DNA from: Bacillota bacterium
Lineage (GTDB): Bacteria; Bacillota; Bacilli; Bacillales; Cytobacillaceae
Reading direction: 5' to 3'
Assembly: GCA_023389895.1 (NCBI GenBank)
Contig: JAEWDX010000225.1
Coordinates: forward strand, 1 to 7,167
DNA length: 7,167 nucleotides
The notes beneath the pieces were generated by a model. The model was given only the letters and a program-made list of their open reading frames with translations, had not been told where the DNA came from and did no database searches. This document shows, in pieces, positions 6,436 through 7,167 of the stretch (position 1 is its first letter; each line of letters starts with the position of its first letter). Position numbers and translations under genes: made by a program.

Positions 6436-6444
6436 TGCTAAAAT
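6436..6444 (+). promoter_or_regulatory. Possible SigA extended -10 promoter of pgpH
   Basis: TGCTAAAAT contains an extended TG and a -10 hexamer matching TATAAT at five of six positions. A second candidate, TGTTATGAT, lies at 6393-6401. Neither has a good TTGACA-like element at 16-18 nt upstream. A promoter is expected because the phoH terminator lies upstream, but the exact site is uncertain. Confidence 0.35.
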
Positions 6445-6532
6445 CTTCGAAGAGCTTAACTAATCATCAGTTTTGAAAGACCCTAAACTGACTGAAGTTT
6501 CACTTTATCCAACGAGTGCAATTTGCTTAGAT

Positions 6533-6538
6533 AGGAGG
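6533..6538 (+). promoter_or_regulatory. Ribosome binding site fixing the TTG start of pgpH
   Basis: AGGAGG, part of a longer AGGAGGGG, ends 7 nt before TTG at 6546. This sets the start of a frame that stays open to the window end. Confidence 0.85.
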
Positions 6539-6545
6539 GGTAAAA

Positions 6546-7167
6546 TTGGAAAAGTTCCATCATTCTTTAACAAAGATAAAAAATTTACTAGAGGTAACTT
6601 TTTTTCGAGTGCTTCTATTCATTTTACTTGGCGTTGTGATGTACTTGGCGATGTTTAGCAATGTGAAACCGGAGAAATTAGATTTAACGCTCTTTTCGAT
6701 TGCTGAACAAACGATTCGTTCACCTATTACGGTTGAAGATAAGGCGAGTACAGAAAAGAAAAAGAAAGATGCTGCTGATCAAGTTCAAGATGTTTATGTA
6801 GTCAAAAAAGAAATTACGCAAAATCGAGTTGATTTGATCACTTCGATTTTTGATTCAGCTACGGAAGTGAATGATGAAATTCAAGCTGAACAAGATGAAA
6901 AGAAAAAACCTGTAGAAAACTACGGTGATCTAGAAAATGAACGACCAATTATTACTGAGCCTTCATCTGCTGAAAAACTATCTCGTATGCAGAGTAAACT
7001 AACGAAGGATCTAACAGAGGAAATATCGTCACAAACATTAACCGCTTTAATTCAAGCATCTAAAAGCGATCGTTCAATTGCTAAAGATTTGACGGTTACA
7101 GCTATTAATAATATTATGAGCAAACGGATCCCTGCTGATCAAGTAGAAAATGCCAAAAAGCGTTTAG
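6546..7167 (+). CDS. pgpH: Cyclic-di-AMP phosphodiesterase PgpH (7TM-HD family), 5' part
   Basis: The first 207 codons of an open frame cut by the window edge. It matches the N-terminal part of the 7TM-receptor HD hydrolase YqfF/PgpH, which degrades the second messenger c-di-AMP at the membrane. A short cytoplasmic start MEKFHHSLTKIKNLL is followed by one membrane segment (about 22-37) and an extracellular domain beginning IAEQTIRSPITVEDKASTEK (52-71), the hallmark 7TMR-HDED start. Next comes AADQVQDVYVVKKEI (76-90), then a Lys/Glu-rich insert (about 110-136) and helical sequence to the end. The remaining six membrane segments and the catalytic HD domain lie outside the window, so activity cannot be judged. 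It starts at TTG with a strong ribosome binding site. Next expected genes by synteny are ybeY, dgkA, cdd and era. Confidence 0.93.
   Translation, partial: MEKFHHSLTKIKNLLEVTFFRVLLFILLGVVMYLAMFSNVKPEKLDLTLFSIAEQTIRSPITVEDKASTEKKKKDAADQVQDVYVVKKEITQNRVDLITSIFDSATEVNDEIQAEQDEKKKPVENYGDLENERPIITEPSSAEKLSRMQSKLTKDLTEEISSQTLTALIQASKSDRSIAKDLTVTAINNIMSKRIPADQVENAKKRL

Larger units (their letters stand above)
6230..6545 (+). other. 316-nt intergenic region between phoH and pgpH
   Basis: No credible gene is present. The first 80 nt (6230-6311) show no clear motif. A terminator occupies 6312-6348. From 6349 to 6545 there are two extended -10-like sequences (6393-6401 and 6436-6444), a 12-bp palindrome (6370-6381), a repeated 10-mer (6367-6376 and 6411-6420) and the pgpH ribosome binding site. 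Short reading frames here, such as 6361-6414 (17 codons), lack a Shine-Dalgarno. Confidence 0.7.

Noticed and set aside
6473..6658. 61-codon TTG-started frame on the + strand
   Set aside because: It overlaps the pgpH start in another frame, has no ribosome binding site and no recognisable composition, while pgpH is a clear family match.
4..7167. Mobile element, CRISPR, tRNA or defence system
   Set aside because: No terminal repeats, transposase, integrase, repeat-spacer pattern or tRNA-like fold seen; the gene order is core Bacillaceae synteny throughout.

Overview
This window is a conserved core segment of a low-GC, endospore-forming Firmicute of the Bacillaceae type. The evidence is the gene order rpsU-yqeY-yqeZ-floA-yqfB-yqfC-yqfD-phoH-pgpH, strong GGAGG-type ribosome binding sites, frequent TTG/GTG starts, U-tailed hairpin terminators, a SigW-type promoter and two sporulation-family proteins (YqfC, YqfD). 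The order matches the Bacillus subtilis yqe/yqf region. The genus cannot be fixed from the sequence alone. All genes lie on the + strand, and no mobile element, tRNA, rRNA or CRISPR array is visible.

Layout. (1) 34-666: ribosomal protein S21 and YqeY, 15 nt apart, closed by a strong terminator at 685-717. (2) 731-3779: a near-perfect extracytoplasmic-stress (SigW) promoter leads into yqeZ (NfeD-type membrane protein), floA (flotillin-like scaffold) and yqfB (small membrane-anchored protein). It is closed by a terminator with a 20-bp stem. All three genes use non-ATG starts. (3) 3780-6229: yqfC and yqfD (sporulation protein families) and phoH (ATPase). yqfD and phoH overlap by 4 nt. A terminator follows at 6312-6348. 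(4) 6230-6545: a 316-nt gap without a credible gene. (5) 6546 to the window end: the first 207 codons of pgpH (yqfF), the cyclic-di-AMP phosphodiesterase of the 7TM-HD family. It starts at TTG and is cut by the window edge.

How the parts work together. The middle module is a membrane-stress operon: FloA builds membrane microdomains and the NfeD protein is its usual partner. The next module joins sporulation membrane proteins to PhoH, an RNA-related ATPase whose partner ybeY usually lies downstream. pgpH appears to have its own expression signals here.

The most distinctive local feature is the yqfB/yqfC junction. The upstream operon's terminator, the yqfC Shine-Dalgarno and the yqfC start codon are packed into about 50 nt, and the hairpin tip holds a SigE-like -10 sequence. 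No wholly unknown system was found; this is largely ordinary core genome with some interesting regulatory architecture.
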